From Zunongwangia pacifica (lineage in GTDB: Bacteria; Bacteroidota; Bacteroidia; Flavobacteriales; Flavobacteriaceae), in assembly GCF_023499215.1 (NCBI RefSeq), contig NZ_JAKHSK010000010.1, forward strand, positions 86,469 to 150,468: a DNA stretch of 64,000 nucleotides, written 5' to 3'. Positions 52,034 to 60,881 of the stretch are shown piece after piece. The notes beneath the pieces were generated by a model, which ran no database searches, was not told where the DNA came from, and was given only the letters and a program-made list of their open reading frames with translations. Position 1 is the stretch's first letter. Every line of letters starts with the position of its first letter. Made by a program: the position numbers and the translations under genes.

Positions 52034-52780
52034 GTGCAAAAACCTTTTTTCGTAGTTATTTTTTTGTTTTTAAGCATGATCTTAAAAGCGCAGCAACCGG
52101 TAGAACTGGAAGGTAAAATCCTGGCCGATAGTTTAGAATATACTTTTATAAACATCATCAATATAAGTTCGCATCGCGGTACTACCAACGATCCAGATGG
52201 CCATTTTGTTGTTAAGGTAAAAGAAAATGATACGTTGCAATTTTCATCAGTTCAGTATCAAAAAAAAGAGATTGTGATAACTAAGGCTATTTTGAATGCG
52301 AAGTTTTTAGAAGTCTTTTTATTGCCTGGCGTTAATCAGTTAGACGAAGTCTATCTTTTCGATTCAAAACTAATTGGAAACCTGGAAAAGGATTTTACCA
52401 AGATCGATTTTTACGATAAATACCAATTAAATGCACCACAATTAAAACAGGATATTCCTTCTTTAATCGACAGAAAATTAGCGGCCACAGGTGGCGATCC
52501 TTCTAATCTTCTTTTAAATACCATTGCAGGAGAACGGCAAAAAGTAAAAAAGATAAAGGCGAATATGGTTTACGATGATCGGGTAGAAAAATCTCTGGAA
52601 TTAATCAGGCCAGAGAATATTATCAAAATGGGAATTCAGGAGGACGAATTAATGTTGTTCATCTATTTCTCTGCAGAGGACGAATTATTCAATTTGTACG
52701 TAGATCAGGAAAGCAAAGGACTTCTATTTGAGTTTTTTCAGCATAAGGTAGTATCCTGGAAAAAGAGAAAAGGGCAATAA
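52034..52780 (+). CDS. Secreted carboxypeptidase-regulatory-like protein, paralog 3 of 4, GTG start
   Basis: A 248-residue protein with signal MQKPFFVVIFLFLSMILKAQ. The same beta domain reads GKILADSLEYTFINIINISS, GTTNDPDGHFVVKVKENDTLQFSSVQY, and VNQLDEVYLFDSKLIGNLEKDF. It starts at GTG 11 bases after paralog 2. Its stop overlaps the ATG of paralog 4 by one base. C-terminal helices differ most between the paralogs. Confidence 0.76.
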   Translation: MQKPFFVVIFLFLSMILKAQQPVELEGKILADSLEYTFINIINISSHRGTTNDPDGHFVVKVKENDTLQFSSVQYQKKEIVITKAILNAKFLEVFLLPGVNQLDEVYLFDSKLIGNLEKDFTKIDFYDKYQLNAPQLKQDIPSLIDRKLAATGGDPSNLLLNTIAGERQKVKKIKANMVYDDRVEKSLELIRPENIIKMGIQEDELMLFIYFSAEDELFNLYVDQESKGLLFEFFQHKVVSWKKRKGQ

Positions 52781-53556
52781 TGCGATATTTGCTATTTTTA
52801 GTAGTAGTGCTGTTAAAGATGTCGCTGGGGTTTTCTCAGGAGCGGGAGGCGTTATTGGGTAAAATCACTAACGATTCTATCGGGGATACCTTTATAAATA
52901 TTGTGAATTTGACTGCGGAAACGGGAACCGTAAACGAACCCGATGGACGATTTGCAATTTTGGTGAGAGAGAACGACAGTATTTTGTTTTCTTCGGTACA
53001 ATTTCAAAAAGAATATATCGTCATTACCCGTAACATTTTAGAGAAAGGTTTTTTGGAGGTCACTTTAACCGAAGAAATCAATCAGTTAGAAACGGTTCAT
53101 CTAAGCAACATAAAACTTATGGGGGATTTAGCAAGTGATATTAAACACATGAAAGTGAAACCGCTAATGTTTATTCCCCCTCCCCGAAAAAAGCTGACAA
53201 TGGCTGAACGTAGAATGGGTTCGTATGGTGGCGGTTTGGGAATGCTTATCGGGATGCTAAATGGAGAAATAAAGTATCTGGAAAAAGCTCAGGAAAATTA
53301 CGAATTACAGGATGAAGCCAGACAATTGTTAGAAACGATACCAAAATCTATTTTTACCGAGGATTTTGGTTTAGAGGAATGGGAGATCATCAATTTTATG
53401 TTTTATTGTGCCCGTAAAAATGATCCTGAACTTCAAAGACTGGTAGCTAAAGACGACATCTTAAAACTTATCGACTATTTTAAAGCCGAAGCTGAAGCAT
53501 TTAAAACTATAAGTAGGGAAGAGAACGTGTCTGAATTGGAAAGTAAGAACAGATAA
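52780..53556 (+). CDS. Secreted carboxypeptidase-regulatory-like protein, paralog 4 of 4
   Basis: A 258-residue protein with signal MRYLLFLVVVLLKMSLGFSQ and the shared domain: GKITNDSIGDTFINIVNL, GTVNEPDGRFAILVRENDSILFSSVQF, INQLETVHLSNIKLMGDLASDI. The central part holds a Gly-rich stretch (GSYGGGLGMLIGML). It is translationally coupled to paralog 3. The DUF6702-like gene starts 90 bases downstream. Confidence 0.77.
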   Translation: MRYLLFLVVVLLKMSLGFSQEREALLGKITNDSIGDTFINIVNLTAETGTVNEPDGRFAILVRENDSILFSSVQFQKEYIVITRNILEKGFLEVTLTEEINQLETVHLSNIKLMGDLASDIKHMKVKPLMFIPPPRKKLTMAERRMGSYGGGLGMLIGMLNGEIKYLEKAQENYELQDEARQLLETIPKSIFTEDFGLEEWEIINFMFYCARKNDPELQRLVAKDDILKLIDYFKAEAEAFKTISREENVSELESKNR

Positions 53557-53646
53557 TTATCATCTTGCCTCTTAAAAAGTCCTTTAAATTACTGAACTTC
53601 GTATTTTGGACTAGTATTTGTTATTTCTGAAATAAAATTTTTTAAA

Positions 53647-54159
53647 ATGAAAAAAGCCGTCCTGTTAGTATTGGTTGTTTTTGCAAGTCTTTCTTTTAAA
53701 GCGATTGCGCATAAATTTTATTTAAGCGTGACTGAAATCGAATATAAAAAGGAAAAAAAAGAGCTTCAAATCGTTTCAAAAGTATTTATAGATGACTTTA
53801 AAAATGTTTTAGAACAGCGATATGGCGAATCGATTACTTTATCTAAAGAAGCTGAAGCAGGGCCGGTGAACCAATTAATCAAGAAATATTTAGCCTCAAA
53901 ATTTCAAATATCGGTAGATGGGAAATCGGTACCTCTAAATTACCTTGGTAAAAAGTACGATAAAGACCAGCTTGTTTTATTTGTACAAGCTGAAGATCTT
54001 GAAGCTTTTAAGGAGATAAGGATAACAAATGCTGTGCTTACCGATATGTTCGATGACCAAAAAAATGTGGTTAACGTTAAAATAGGGCATCAGGTTAAAA
54101 GCCTTATGCTCCGTAAGGATGCTGAAACAGATGTGTTAAATTTTGGCGATTGGTTCTAA
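53647..54159 (+). CDS. DUF6702-like secreted protein
   Basis: A 170-residue protein with a signal peptide (MKKAVLLVLVVFASLSFKAIA) and an all-beta-like mature region beginning HKFYLSVTEIEY and ending VLNFGDWF. I recognise it as the small protein commonly found next to M1 peptidases in flavobacteria (DUF6702). The role is unknown. It lies 51 bases upstream of the M1 peptidase gene and probably shares its transcript. Confidence 0.75.
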   Translation: MKKAVLLVLVVFASLSFKAIAHKFYLSVTEIEYKKEKKELQIVSKVFIDDFKNVLEQRYGESITLSKEAEAGPVNQLIKKYLASKFQISVDGKSVPLNYLGKKYDKDQLVLFVQAEDLEAFKEIRITNAVLTDMFDDQKNVVNVKIGHQVKSLMLRKDAETDVLNFGDWF

Positions 54160-54210
54160 AACCGATAATAAATTATTTATTTTTAGCAATATTTAACAAA
54201 TCGATCCTAC

Positions 54211-56514
54211 ATGAAGACAATCAAACTATTATGTACTGCGTTTTTAATGTTTGCTATAGCGGGAGTGAACGCCCAAGAGCAACAACAGGAATCTCCAAAA
54301 CCGCAAGGACATACTAATCAAAACAAATTTAGACAATTATACCAGGAGTTTAGAGATCCCAGTATGTACCGTACGGCCTCTGGAGCGCCTGGAGAAGCCT
54401 ATTATCAAAACGAAGCCGACTATAAGATGGACATCGTTCTGGATGATGAAAACACCAAACTTAGCGGTGAAGAAACGATAACCTATCACAATAATTCAAA
54501 AAACAAACTGGAGTATTTATGGATGCAATTAGATCAAAACATTCGTAAAAAAGATGCTCCTGCATTAGAAAAAGGATCTAGCGGGATGAGCCCGGTAACC
54601 CAACCTTCTCGTTTTGCAGATGAATATTTAAAAGACCCATTCGATGGTGGTTTTAATATAGAAGAGGTTAAAGCAGGTGGCGATAATCTTTCCTATACCA
54701 TAAATAATACGATGATGCGTATCGATCTTCCTGAACCCTTAGAAGCAGGAGAGAGCTTTACGTTTAGTGTAAAATGGTGGTATAATATCAATAACCACGT
54801 AACCAATAGAGCACGTTCTGGTTACGAGCAGTTTGAGGATGGTCATCGCGCTTATGAAATCGCTCAGTTTTTTCCAAGAATGGCTGTTTATAATGATGTA
54901 GAAGGATGGCAGAATATGCAATTTTGGGGAAGTGGAGAATTTGCCCTTCCTTTTGGCGATTATGAGGTAAGCATTACTGTTCCTGCAGATCACGTAATGG
55001 AAGCCACTGGAGAGCTTCAAAATCGTGACGATGTTTATACAAAAGATATGATGAAGCGCTATAAGAAAGCGCAAAAATCTTATGATGCACCGGTAATTAT
55101 TAGAACTCAGGAAGAAGCGGTAGAGGCTTCTAAGGATTTTGATAAGAAAACCAAGACCTGGGAATATAAAGCTGAAATGGTTAGGGATTTTGCCTTTGCA
55201 ACATCAAGAAGGTTTATCCTGGATATGATGGCGGTTAAAATGAATGATGATAGCGATGTTATGGCCGTATCTATTTATCCAAAAGAAGGAAACCCACTTT
55301 GGGAAAAATGGTCTACCAGAGTAGTGGCTTCAACACTTCAAAGTTATTCAGATCACACTTTTATTTATCCTTACCATAAAGCTGTTTCTGTACATGCTAA
55401 AAATCAGGGGATGGAATATCCAATGATTTGTTGGAACTACGGTCGTCCAGATGAAAATGGAGAATACAGTGACCGTGTTAAATTCGGTATGATGGGAGTT
55501 ATTATCCATGAAGTTGGTCATAACTTTTTCCCTATGATCGTTAATAGTGACGAACGCCAGTGGGGATGGATGGACGAAGGGATCAATACTTTTGTACAGT
55601 ATCTTGCTGAGCAGGAATTTGGAGAAAGATATCCAGAAGCTATAGAGGGTTACGATACGTATCCTTCACGTCGTGGTATCCCGGCAAATATAGTTCCTTA
55701 CATGAGAGGAAATCAGGATTTTATAGCTCCGATTATGGCAAACCCAGAGGAAGTGTATCAATTAGGGAATAATGCCTACGGGAAGCCGGCAACAGCTTTA
55801 AATATTCTTAGAGAAACAGTAATGGGGCGCGAGCTTTTTGATCATGCATTTCATACCTATGCGCAACGTTGGATGTTTAAACACCCAACTCCCGAAGATT
55901 TCTTTAGAACTATGGAAGATGCTTCAGCGGTAGATTTAGATTGGTTTTGGAGAGGTTGGTTTTACACAACAGATTATACCGATATTGGAGTAGAAGACGT
56001 AAAGAAATATTACGTGACCGATAAACAAACCAAAAAAGGTCGTGAACTTTTAGAACGTTACGGTGCAAATCCAGATGAAGTAGATGCTATTTATGTGGTA
56101 GAGGAAGGTGACGAAGAATTTGAAGAGGGCATGAAAGGAAAATCTATTCTTGAGAATTCTAAAAAGCTCAACGAGTATGTAATGGACAATTTTTCTTCTG
56201 AAGAAAGAAATAATTTAGAAGTGCCTAAATATTTTTATCAGGTAACTTTTAATAAACCAGGAGGATTAGTAATGCCTTTAATCGTAGAATTTACGTATGC
56301 TGATGGTTCTACTGAAATGAAAAGATATCCTGTACAGGTTTGGATGAAGAACGATAATACAGTAACTAAAACCATTGCTTCTAATAAAGAAATTACGAAA
56401 GTAGTGGTAGATCCAGATCTGGAAACGGCAGATGTTGATTTAAGTAATAACAGCTGGCCAAAAGAAGAAACTCCTAACGAGTTTGAGCAATTTAAAAACA
56501 ATACGGACGGATAG
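54211..56514 (+). CDS. Secreted M1-family metallopeptidase
   Basis: A 767-residue exported zinc aminopeptidase-like protein (signal peptide ending VNAQ, residue 22). The gluzincin motif is complete: HEVGH (His433, Glu434, His437), and 18 residues later Glu456 in WMDEGINTF. The N-terminal beta domain (about 70-300) is M1-type. The GAMEN exopeptidase motif is not obvious to me. The C-terminal half after 620 has an extra beta domain. There is no T9SS C-terminal domain, so it is probably periplasmic. Followed by a strong terminator. Confidence 0.92.
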   Translation: MKTIKLLCTAFLMFAIAGVNAQEQQQESPKPQGHTNQNKFRQLYQEFRDPSMYRTASGAPGEAYYQNEADYKMDIVLDDENTKLSGEETITYHNNSKNKLEYLWMQLDQNIRKKDAPALEKGSSGMSPVTQPSRFADEYLKDPFDGGFNIEEVKAGGDNLSYTINNTMMRIDLPEPLEAGESFTFSVKWWYNINNHVTNRARSGYEQFEDGHRAYEIAQFFPRMAVYNDVEGWQNMQFWGSGEFALPFGDYEVSITVPADHVMEATGELQNRDDVYTKDMMKRYKKAQKSYDAPVIIRTQEEAVEASKDFDKKTKTWEYKAEMVRDFAFATSRRFILDMMAVKMNDDSDVMAVSIYPKEGNPLWEKWSTRVVASTLQSYSDHTFIYPYHKAVSVHAKNQGMEYPMICWNYGRPDENGEYSDRVKFGMMGVIIHEVGHNFFPMIVNSDERQWGWMDEGINTFVQYLAEQEFGERYPEAIEGYDTYPSRRGIPANIVPYMRGNQDFIAPIMANPEEVYQLGNNAYGKPATALNILRETVMGRELFDHAFHTYAQRWMFKHPTPEDFFRTMEDASAVDLDWFWRGWFYTTDYTDIGVEDVKKYYVTDKQTKKGRELLERYGANPDEVDAIYVVEEGDEEFEEGMKGKSILENSKKLNEYVMDNFSSEERNNLEVPKYFYQVTFNKPGGLVMPLIVEFTYADGSTEMKRYPVQVWMKNDNTVTKTIASNKEITKVVVDPDLETADVDLSNNSWPKEETPNEFEQFKNNTDG

Positions 56515-56537
56515 TCTAAAAAAGTTGATAAATTTTT

Positions 56538-56566
56538 AAGCCGACTTTAACGAGTCGGCTTTTTTT
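56538..56566 (+). terminator. M1 peptidase terminator
   Basis: AAGCCGACT (56538-56546) pairs with AGTCGGCTT (56553-56561) around a 6-base loop, with Ts to 56566. The next ATG (56567) touches the T-run. Confidence 0.9.
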
Positions 56567-56583
56567 ATGCTGATATTTGTATC

Positions 56584-56591
56584 TATATTTG
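56584..56591 (+). promoter_or_regulatory. -7 element of the tatA-like gene
   Basis: TATATTTG is a perfect -7, ending 9 bases before the ATG at 56600. This favours that ATG over 56567 and implies a leader of only a few bases. No -33 TTG is visible; the upstream DNA is the terminator. Confidence 0.5.
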
Positions 56592-56599
56592 TTATTATT

Positions 56600-56887
56600 A
56601 TGGTGACTACACTTCCGTTTTTTATTAGTGGCGCAGAGATTGGCTTTATCATTTTTATCCTCGTTATGGTTTTTGGAGCAGATAAAATTCCTGAAATCGC
56701 ACGTGGTATGGGTAAAGGCATGAGAATGCTTAGAAATGCTTCAGATGATATTAAAAATGAGATCACTAAAAGCGCAGATAAACAGGGAATCGATACAAAG
56801 AGCATTACCAACGATGTAAAAGGTGAGATTGATAAGGTAAAAGATAATATCGACGAGATTACCGGTTCTATAAAACGTAAATTATAA
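56600..56887 (+). CDS. tatA: TatA/TatB-type twin-arginine translocase protein
   Basis: A 95-residue protein from the ATG at 56600. A short N-terminus and one membrane helix (ISGAEIGFIIFILVMVFGADK) are followed by the hinge and amphipathic helix (KIPEIARGMGKGMRMLRNA), then a charged, coiled-coil-like tail. The F-G-x-x-K-I-P hinge is the TatA/B hallmark. The frame can be extended to 56567, but that codon abuts the terminator and precedes the -7 element. A Tat-like signal occurs on the LdcA-type enzyme here, a possible client. Confidence 0.88.
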   Translation: MVTTLPFFISGAEIGFIIFILVMVFGADKIPEIARGMGKGMRMLRNASDDIKNEITKSADKQGIDTKSITNDVKGEIDKVKDNIDEITGSIKRKL

Positions 56888-56901
56888 ATTATATTTTCTG
56901 A

Positions 56902-57459
56902 ATGTTCGAACAGCTTAAGCAATGGGATAGGGAGCTTTTTGTGTATCTCAATGGTTTAGGGATCGAAGATTACGATAACTTCTGGATTTGGTTTACCCAA
57001 ATTCGACACTGGATACCGCTTTACATTCTTTTCTTTGTTTTATTTTTTATGGCGTTTCATAAAAAGAAAGCCATTTATTCCTCTGTATTTCTATTAGTTT
57101 CCTGGGCGGTAACTTTTGGCCTTACGTTTTGGACAAAAAATGTAGTAGACCGTTTACGACCCAATAATAATCCGGAAATCAATGAAATTATAAGGATTCT
57201 TCAAGAACCTACCAACTTTAGTTTTTTCTCGGGGCATACCTCTTCAGCATTTGTGTTGGTCACTTTTGTCGTTTTAGTACTTCGAAAAACCTATAAATGG
57301 ATCTGGTTGCTTTATATCTGGGCATTTATGTTATCCCTAAGCCGAATATTTGTAGGGGTTCATTATCCAAGTGACCTTTTTGTAGGGGGCTTGGTTGGCG
57401 TACTTATGGCTTGGATCTTCTATAAAATCTACTTGAAATATGAAAGTCGGTTTTATTGA
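56902..57459 (+). CDS. PAP2-superfamily membrane phosphatase
   Basis: A 185-residue integral membrane protein with about five helices and the three PAP2 phosphatase motifs: KNVVDRLRP, SFFSGHTSS and SRIFVGVHYPSD. Candidates are undecaprenyl-pyrophosphate phosphatase (PgpB/YbjG type) or lipid A/phosphatidylglycerol phosphatase; sequence alone does not decide. It starts 14 bases after tatA and overlaps the convergent methyltransferase end by 7 bases. Confidence 0.9.
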   Translation: MFEQLKQWDRELFVYLNGLGIEDYDNFWIWFTQIRHWIPLYILFFVLFFMAFHKKKAIYSSVFLLVSWAVTFGLTFWTKNVVDRLRPNNNPEINEIIRILQEPTNFSFFSGHTSSAFVLVTFVVLVLRKTYKWIWLLYIWAFMLSLSRIFVGVHYPSDLFVGGLVGVLMAWIFYKIYLKYESRFY

Positions 57460-58100
57460 TTTTTAACCCGGCTTAATGTCAATCCATCTCGAAGTGGTAA
57501 GATCACTGTTTCTATACGGTCATCTTCTGCCAGCATCTTATTGTATTTTACAAGCGCTTCAGTAGAAGTATCGTCCTTTTTGACTTCCTTTAAAACCTTG
57601 CCACTCCATAACACATTATCCGATAATATTAATCCGCCGGGATTCATTTTGTCGATGATGATCTCAAAATATGTTGGATAGTTTGGTTTATCGGCATCGA
57701 TAAAGACAAGGTCAAATTTGAGATCTAATTGCGGAATTATTTGAGTGGCATCGCCTAAATGCTGAATAATCTGATCTTTATATGCCGATTCCTGAAAATA
57801 CTTTTGCTGAAAGTCAAAAAGCTCCTCGTTAATATCTATGGTATGAAGCTGTCCTTTATTCTGAAGTCCTTCGGCAAGACATAGTGCAGAATATCCTGTG
57901 TAAGTGCCAATTTCCAGAATATGTTTAGGATTTGCCAGTTTTGAAATCAAACTTAATAATCGGCCCTGATAATGCCCGCTAAGCATACGTGGTTGTAAAA
58001 CCTTTTGGTGTGTTTCTCTGTTGAGTTTAGCTAAATATTCAGGCTCTTTTTCAGAATGATTTTCGCAATATTCAATGATATCCTGAGGTAAAAAATCCAT
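57453..58100 (-). CDS. Class I SAM-dependent O-methyltransferase (catechol-type)
   Basis: A 215-residue methyltransferase. The SAM loop ILEIGTYTGYSALCLAEGL, the acidic ends of strands 2 and 4 (HTIDINEE, LVFIDADKPNY) and the metal/substrate region LSDNVLWSGKV match the O-methyltransferase family 3 (COMT/CCoAOMT-like). The acceptor is unknown; tRNA hydroxyuridine methyltransferase TrmR is a close bacterial relative worth considering. Its 3' end overlaps the PAP2 gene by 7 bases. Confidence 0.88.
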   Translation of the reverse strand: MDFLPQDIIEYCENHSEKEPEYLAKLNRETHQKVLQPRMLSGHYQGRLLSLISKLANPKHILEIGTYTGYSALCLAEGLQNKGQLHTIDINEELFDFQQKYFQESAYKDQIIQHLGDATQIIPQLDLKFDLVFIDADKPNYPTYFEIIIDKMNPGGLILSDNVLWSGKVLKEVKKDDTSTEALVKYNKMLAEDDRIETVILPLRDGLTLSRVKNQ

Positions 58101-58242
58101 AAAAAAATCTTTTTACAAAAATACTAAAATAAACCGCTTGGTATTTTATCAAATTTCGATTCTGGATCTTTAGAAAAGCTTCACTTATCTCATACTGGCA
58201 TTCTAAAGCCTAAGTTGTATTTTAGCAAAAATTACAATCCAC

Positions 58243-59520
58243 ATGCAATTTGAAAATTCTCGCGAATTTGCCAGGCAATTAGATGGCAAAGATCCGTTAG
58301 CGAAATATCGAAACGAGTTTATTTTTCCGAAGATCAATAATGAAAATGCGATCTATTTTACTGGTAATTCTTTAGGATTACAGCCAAAATCGGCACAAAG
58401 TTACGTGAATGATATCATGAAAGATTGGGGTGATCTGGCTGTAGAAGGACATTTTCAGGCCGATAAGCCCTGGTGGGATTATCATGAGCGTTTTGCTGAA
58501 AAGCTATCTAAAGTAGTGGGAGCAAAACCAAAAGAAATTACGGTGATGAATACGCTTACCGTGAATTTACATCTTATGATGGTGTCTTTTTATCGTCCAA
58601 CAAAAAAGCGCTATAAGATCATTTGCGAAGAAAAAGCTTTTCCAAGCGATCAATATATGATTTCGAGTCAGGTGCGTTTTCATGGTTTCAATCCTGAAGA
58701 TGCTATTGTAGAACTAAAAAAGCGTGATGGCGAACATAATTTCAGAACTGAAGACATTCTTGCTAAGATTGAAGAAGTAGGAGAGGAGTGTGCTTTGATT
58801 TTAATCGGCGGTGTAAATTATTATACCGGGCAGGTTTTTGATATGAAAACCATTACTGAAGCAGGACACAAAATTGGGGCTTTTGTAGGATGGGATTTGG
58901 CCCATGCCGCAGGAAATATAAAATTAGAATTACACGATTGGAATGTAGATTTTGCCGCCTGGTGTAGTTACAAATATATGAATAGCGGCCCGGGAAATGT
59001 TTCGGGTTGTTTTATCAACGAAAAATATCATAACAAAAAAGACATTCCACGATTTGAAGGCTGGTGGGGACATAACAAAGATCGCCGATTTTTAATGGAA
59101 CCTGAATTTCAGCCAGAAGACGGTGCAAATGCATGGCAAATTAGCAATGCGCCTGTTTTGGCCTTGGCACCCTATTTGGCCTCGTTACAAATGTTTGATG
59201 AGGTTGGAATGGATGCTCTTATTGAAAAGAGAAATAAGATCGTTGCTTATCTGGAGTTTATTTTGCATGAAATTGATAAGGAAGTTGATAGCACTTTTGA
59301 AGTGATCACCCCGGCTAACCAGGAAGAACGCGGGACACAATTATCTGTGTTTTTACACGGCGAAGGAAAAGAACTTTTTAATTACCTAATGCAAAATGGT
59401 GTAATTCCAGATTGGCGAGAACCCAATGTAATACGATTAGCACCAGCACCTTTTTATTGCTCTTACGAAGATATGTACGAATTTGGCCAGATCTTAAAAA
59501 AGGGGATTTTAGGGAAGTAA
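58243..59520 (+). CDS. kynU: Kynureninase
   Basis: A 425-residue PLP enzyme splitting kynurenine into anthranilate and alanine (or 3-hydroxykynurenine). The PLP lysine is Lys244 in WCSYKYMNSGPG. Other blocks include FTGNSLGLQPKS, VGWDLAHAAGNIKLELHDW and the C-terminal NVIRLAPAPFYCSYED. Full length. No other tryptophan-degradation or de novo NAD gene is adjacent. The upstream TATTTTAG is an imperfect -7. Confidence 0.95.
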   Translation: MQFENSREFARQLDGKDPLAKYRNEFIFPKINNENAIYFTGNSLGLQPKSAQSYVNDIMKDWGDLAVEGHFQADKPWWDYHERFAEKLSKVVGAKPKEITVMNTLTVNLHLMMVSFYRPTKKRYKIICEEKAFPSDQYMISSQVRFHGFNPEDAIVELKKRDGEHNFRTEDILAKIEEVGEECALILIGGVNYYTGQVFDMKTITEAGHKIGAFVGWDLAHAAGNIKLELHDWNVDFAAWCSYKYMNSGPGNVSGCFINEKYHNKKDIPRFEGWWGHNKDRRFLMEPEFQPEDGANAWQISNAPVLALAPYLASLQMFDEVGMDALIEKRNKIVAYLEFILHEIDKEVDSTFEVITPANQEERGTQLSVFLHGEGKELFNYLMQNGVIPDWREPNVIRLAPAPFYCSYEDMYEFGQILKKGILGK

Positions 59521-59526
59521 TTATTT

Positions 59527-60177
59527 TTACTCAAAACCAGTGACCATTGAAGGAGCTGGTGGCGGAGGCGGGCCTGGAATTCTTGGATCAAAAATTATCG
59601 AATTTGTTATTGGTTGTTGAATTTTAGATTCTAATTCTTCATTGGCTTCAAATAGTTTTTTCAATGTAATTTTTACTTCAGAGATTCTAGTTGAATCTGG
59701 ATAGTCGATAAAGAATAGATTTTTTCTTGGACGGTCAATGTTATATGAGCGTTGAGAATCTTCAACAAGCTCATCAATTTTTTTATCTAAATGATCGATA
59801 GAAAACTTGGTTCTATAATTTTCTAAAATAGAATCATTGTAAATGTAAATAGCATTAGATCGTAAATAGCATGCTACACCTCGAAAATTGGGACAGGTAT
59901 GGTAGCCTACAAGATGATATTGTTTATTTTTAACCTTAAATTTTATAGCAGAAAGATAATCGTTACAACTATTCTCATCTAAACGAGCACGTAAATCGGC
60001 ATAGGTTTTTAAAGCATCCAAATCGATAATCTTTAAAGTTTGATCCTGCATGTCTAAAAAGCGCTTCGAATATAATTTTTTAGTGGGTTCCAGCTGCTGA
60101 AGGTTTTCTTTCTCAACTTCAGAGCAGGAATTAAATATGAAGAGCAATGAAAGCGTAATAAAGTATATTTTTTTCAT
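59527..60177 (-). CDS. Unknown lipoprotein with proline-rich C-terminus
   Basis: From the ATG at 60177 the product is 216 residues with a lipoprotein signal (lipobox IFNSC). The frame opens 12 codons further upstream, but the internal Met begins a proper signal peptide (MKKIYFITLSLLFIF). Mature part: Lys/Glu/Asp-rich, with several cysteines (CNDYLS, CPNFRGVACYL), ending in a short Pro run (GPPPPPAPS). I recognise no family. It is convergent with kynU, 6 bases apart. Confidence 0.65.
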   Translation of the reverse strand: MKKIYFITLSLLFIFNSCSEVEKENLQQLEPTKKLYSKRFLDMQDQTLKIIDLDALKTYADLRARLDENSCNDYLSAIKFKVKNKQYHLVGYHTCPNFRGVACYLRSNAIYIYNDSILENYRTKFSIDHLDKKIDELVEDSQRSYNIDRPRKNLFFIDYPDSTRISEVKITLKKLFEANEELESKIQQPITNSIIFDPRIPGPPPPPAPSMVTGFE

Positions 60178-60251
60178 AAGAAACGGATTGCTGCTAAAAA
60201 ACAGAAACAACAATCAGTCCGAAAACTCATAGAGCATCATTTTCAATAAAA

Positions 60252-60291
60252 AAATCCAGTGGCTTATATTTTTAAATAAATCACTGGATTT
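60252..60291 (-). terminator. Orphan minus-strand terminator-like hairpin
   Basis: AAATCCAGTG (60252-60261) pairs with CACTGGATTT (60282-60291) around a 20-base loop. On the minus strand the stem is followed by seven Ts. No minus-strand gene lies upstream of it, so its client is unknown. Confidence 0.55.
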
Positions 60292-60314
60292 GACATTCGA
60301 TAATTGAATGTCTA

Positions 60315-60488
60315 CAATAGATCATAATAAAGTGTTGTCACCTTGAACCTGCCCGTCCGGCAGGCGGGCTTGATTCAGGGTCTCATCAAAATAGCTTGTT
60401 TTTTTACTACAGTATGAGATTCCGGATCAATTCCGATAGCTATCGGAACGGAATTACGAATAAAACGAATTATTACAAATTACGGCGA
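60315..60488. repeat. Dispersed intergenic repeat, copy B with internal palindromes
   Basis: Aligns with 36949-37053 at both ends and carries extra internal sequence. Contains the hairpin CCTGCC/GGCAGG (60348-60364) and the perfect 14-bp palindrome CCGATAGCTATCGG (60433-60446). No coding capacity. Such GC-richer palindromes stand out in this AT-rich genome. Confidence 0.78.
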
Positions 60489-60881
60489 ATTAATTCGATA
60501 AATAATGCAGCTTATTTTATCACAATATCAGTAAAATAGAGTTGAAAGCTTCCATCCTTAGATCTTTAATGCTTTGTGATTGTTTATAATATTCTATAAT
60601 CATTTTTTTAAATTAAAACTTACTCAAAACCTTACTATTAGGAAGGTTTTGATTTGCCATTGGGACAAAATATTTGAGTATTTTTCCAGAAATTTTTGTA
60701 AAAAATTATTTACTGTGATTTTTCGAATATTTAATTTTTAATTGATCAAAGAAGGTTTAATTCTTAAGTTATTTTTTTAAAAATTAAAAAGAAATATACT
60801 ATTAATTACTGGTGGATAAATTTATTAAAAGGCATCTTAGGTCTTTTTAGTTTTTATATAGTTTAATGAAATTACTTTAAT

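Larger units (their letters stand above)
60178..60881. other. AT-rich intergenic region before the RHS gene
   Basis: About 700 bases without a credible ORF. Contents: a hairpin with a minus-strand T-run (60252-60291), a small hairpin CATTC/GAATG (60294-60310), a copy of the dispersed repeat (60315-60488), and then about 390 bases of very AT-rich DNA up to the RHS-type gene, in which I see no clear promoter match. Confidence 0.6.
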
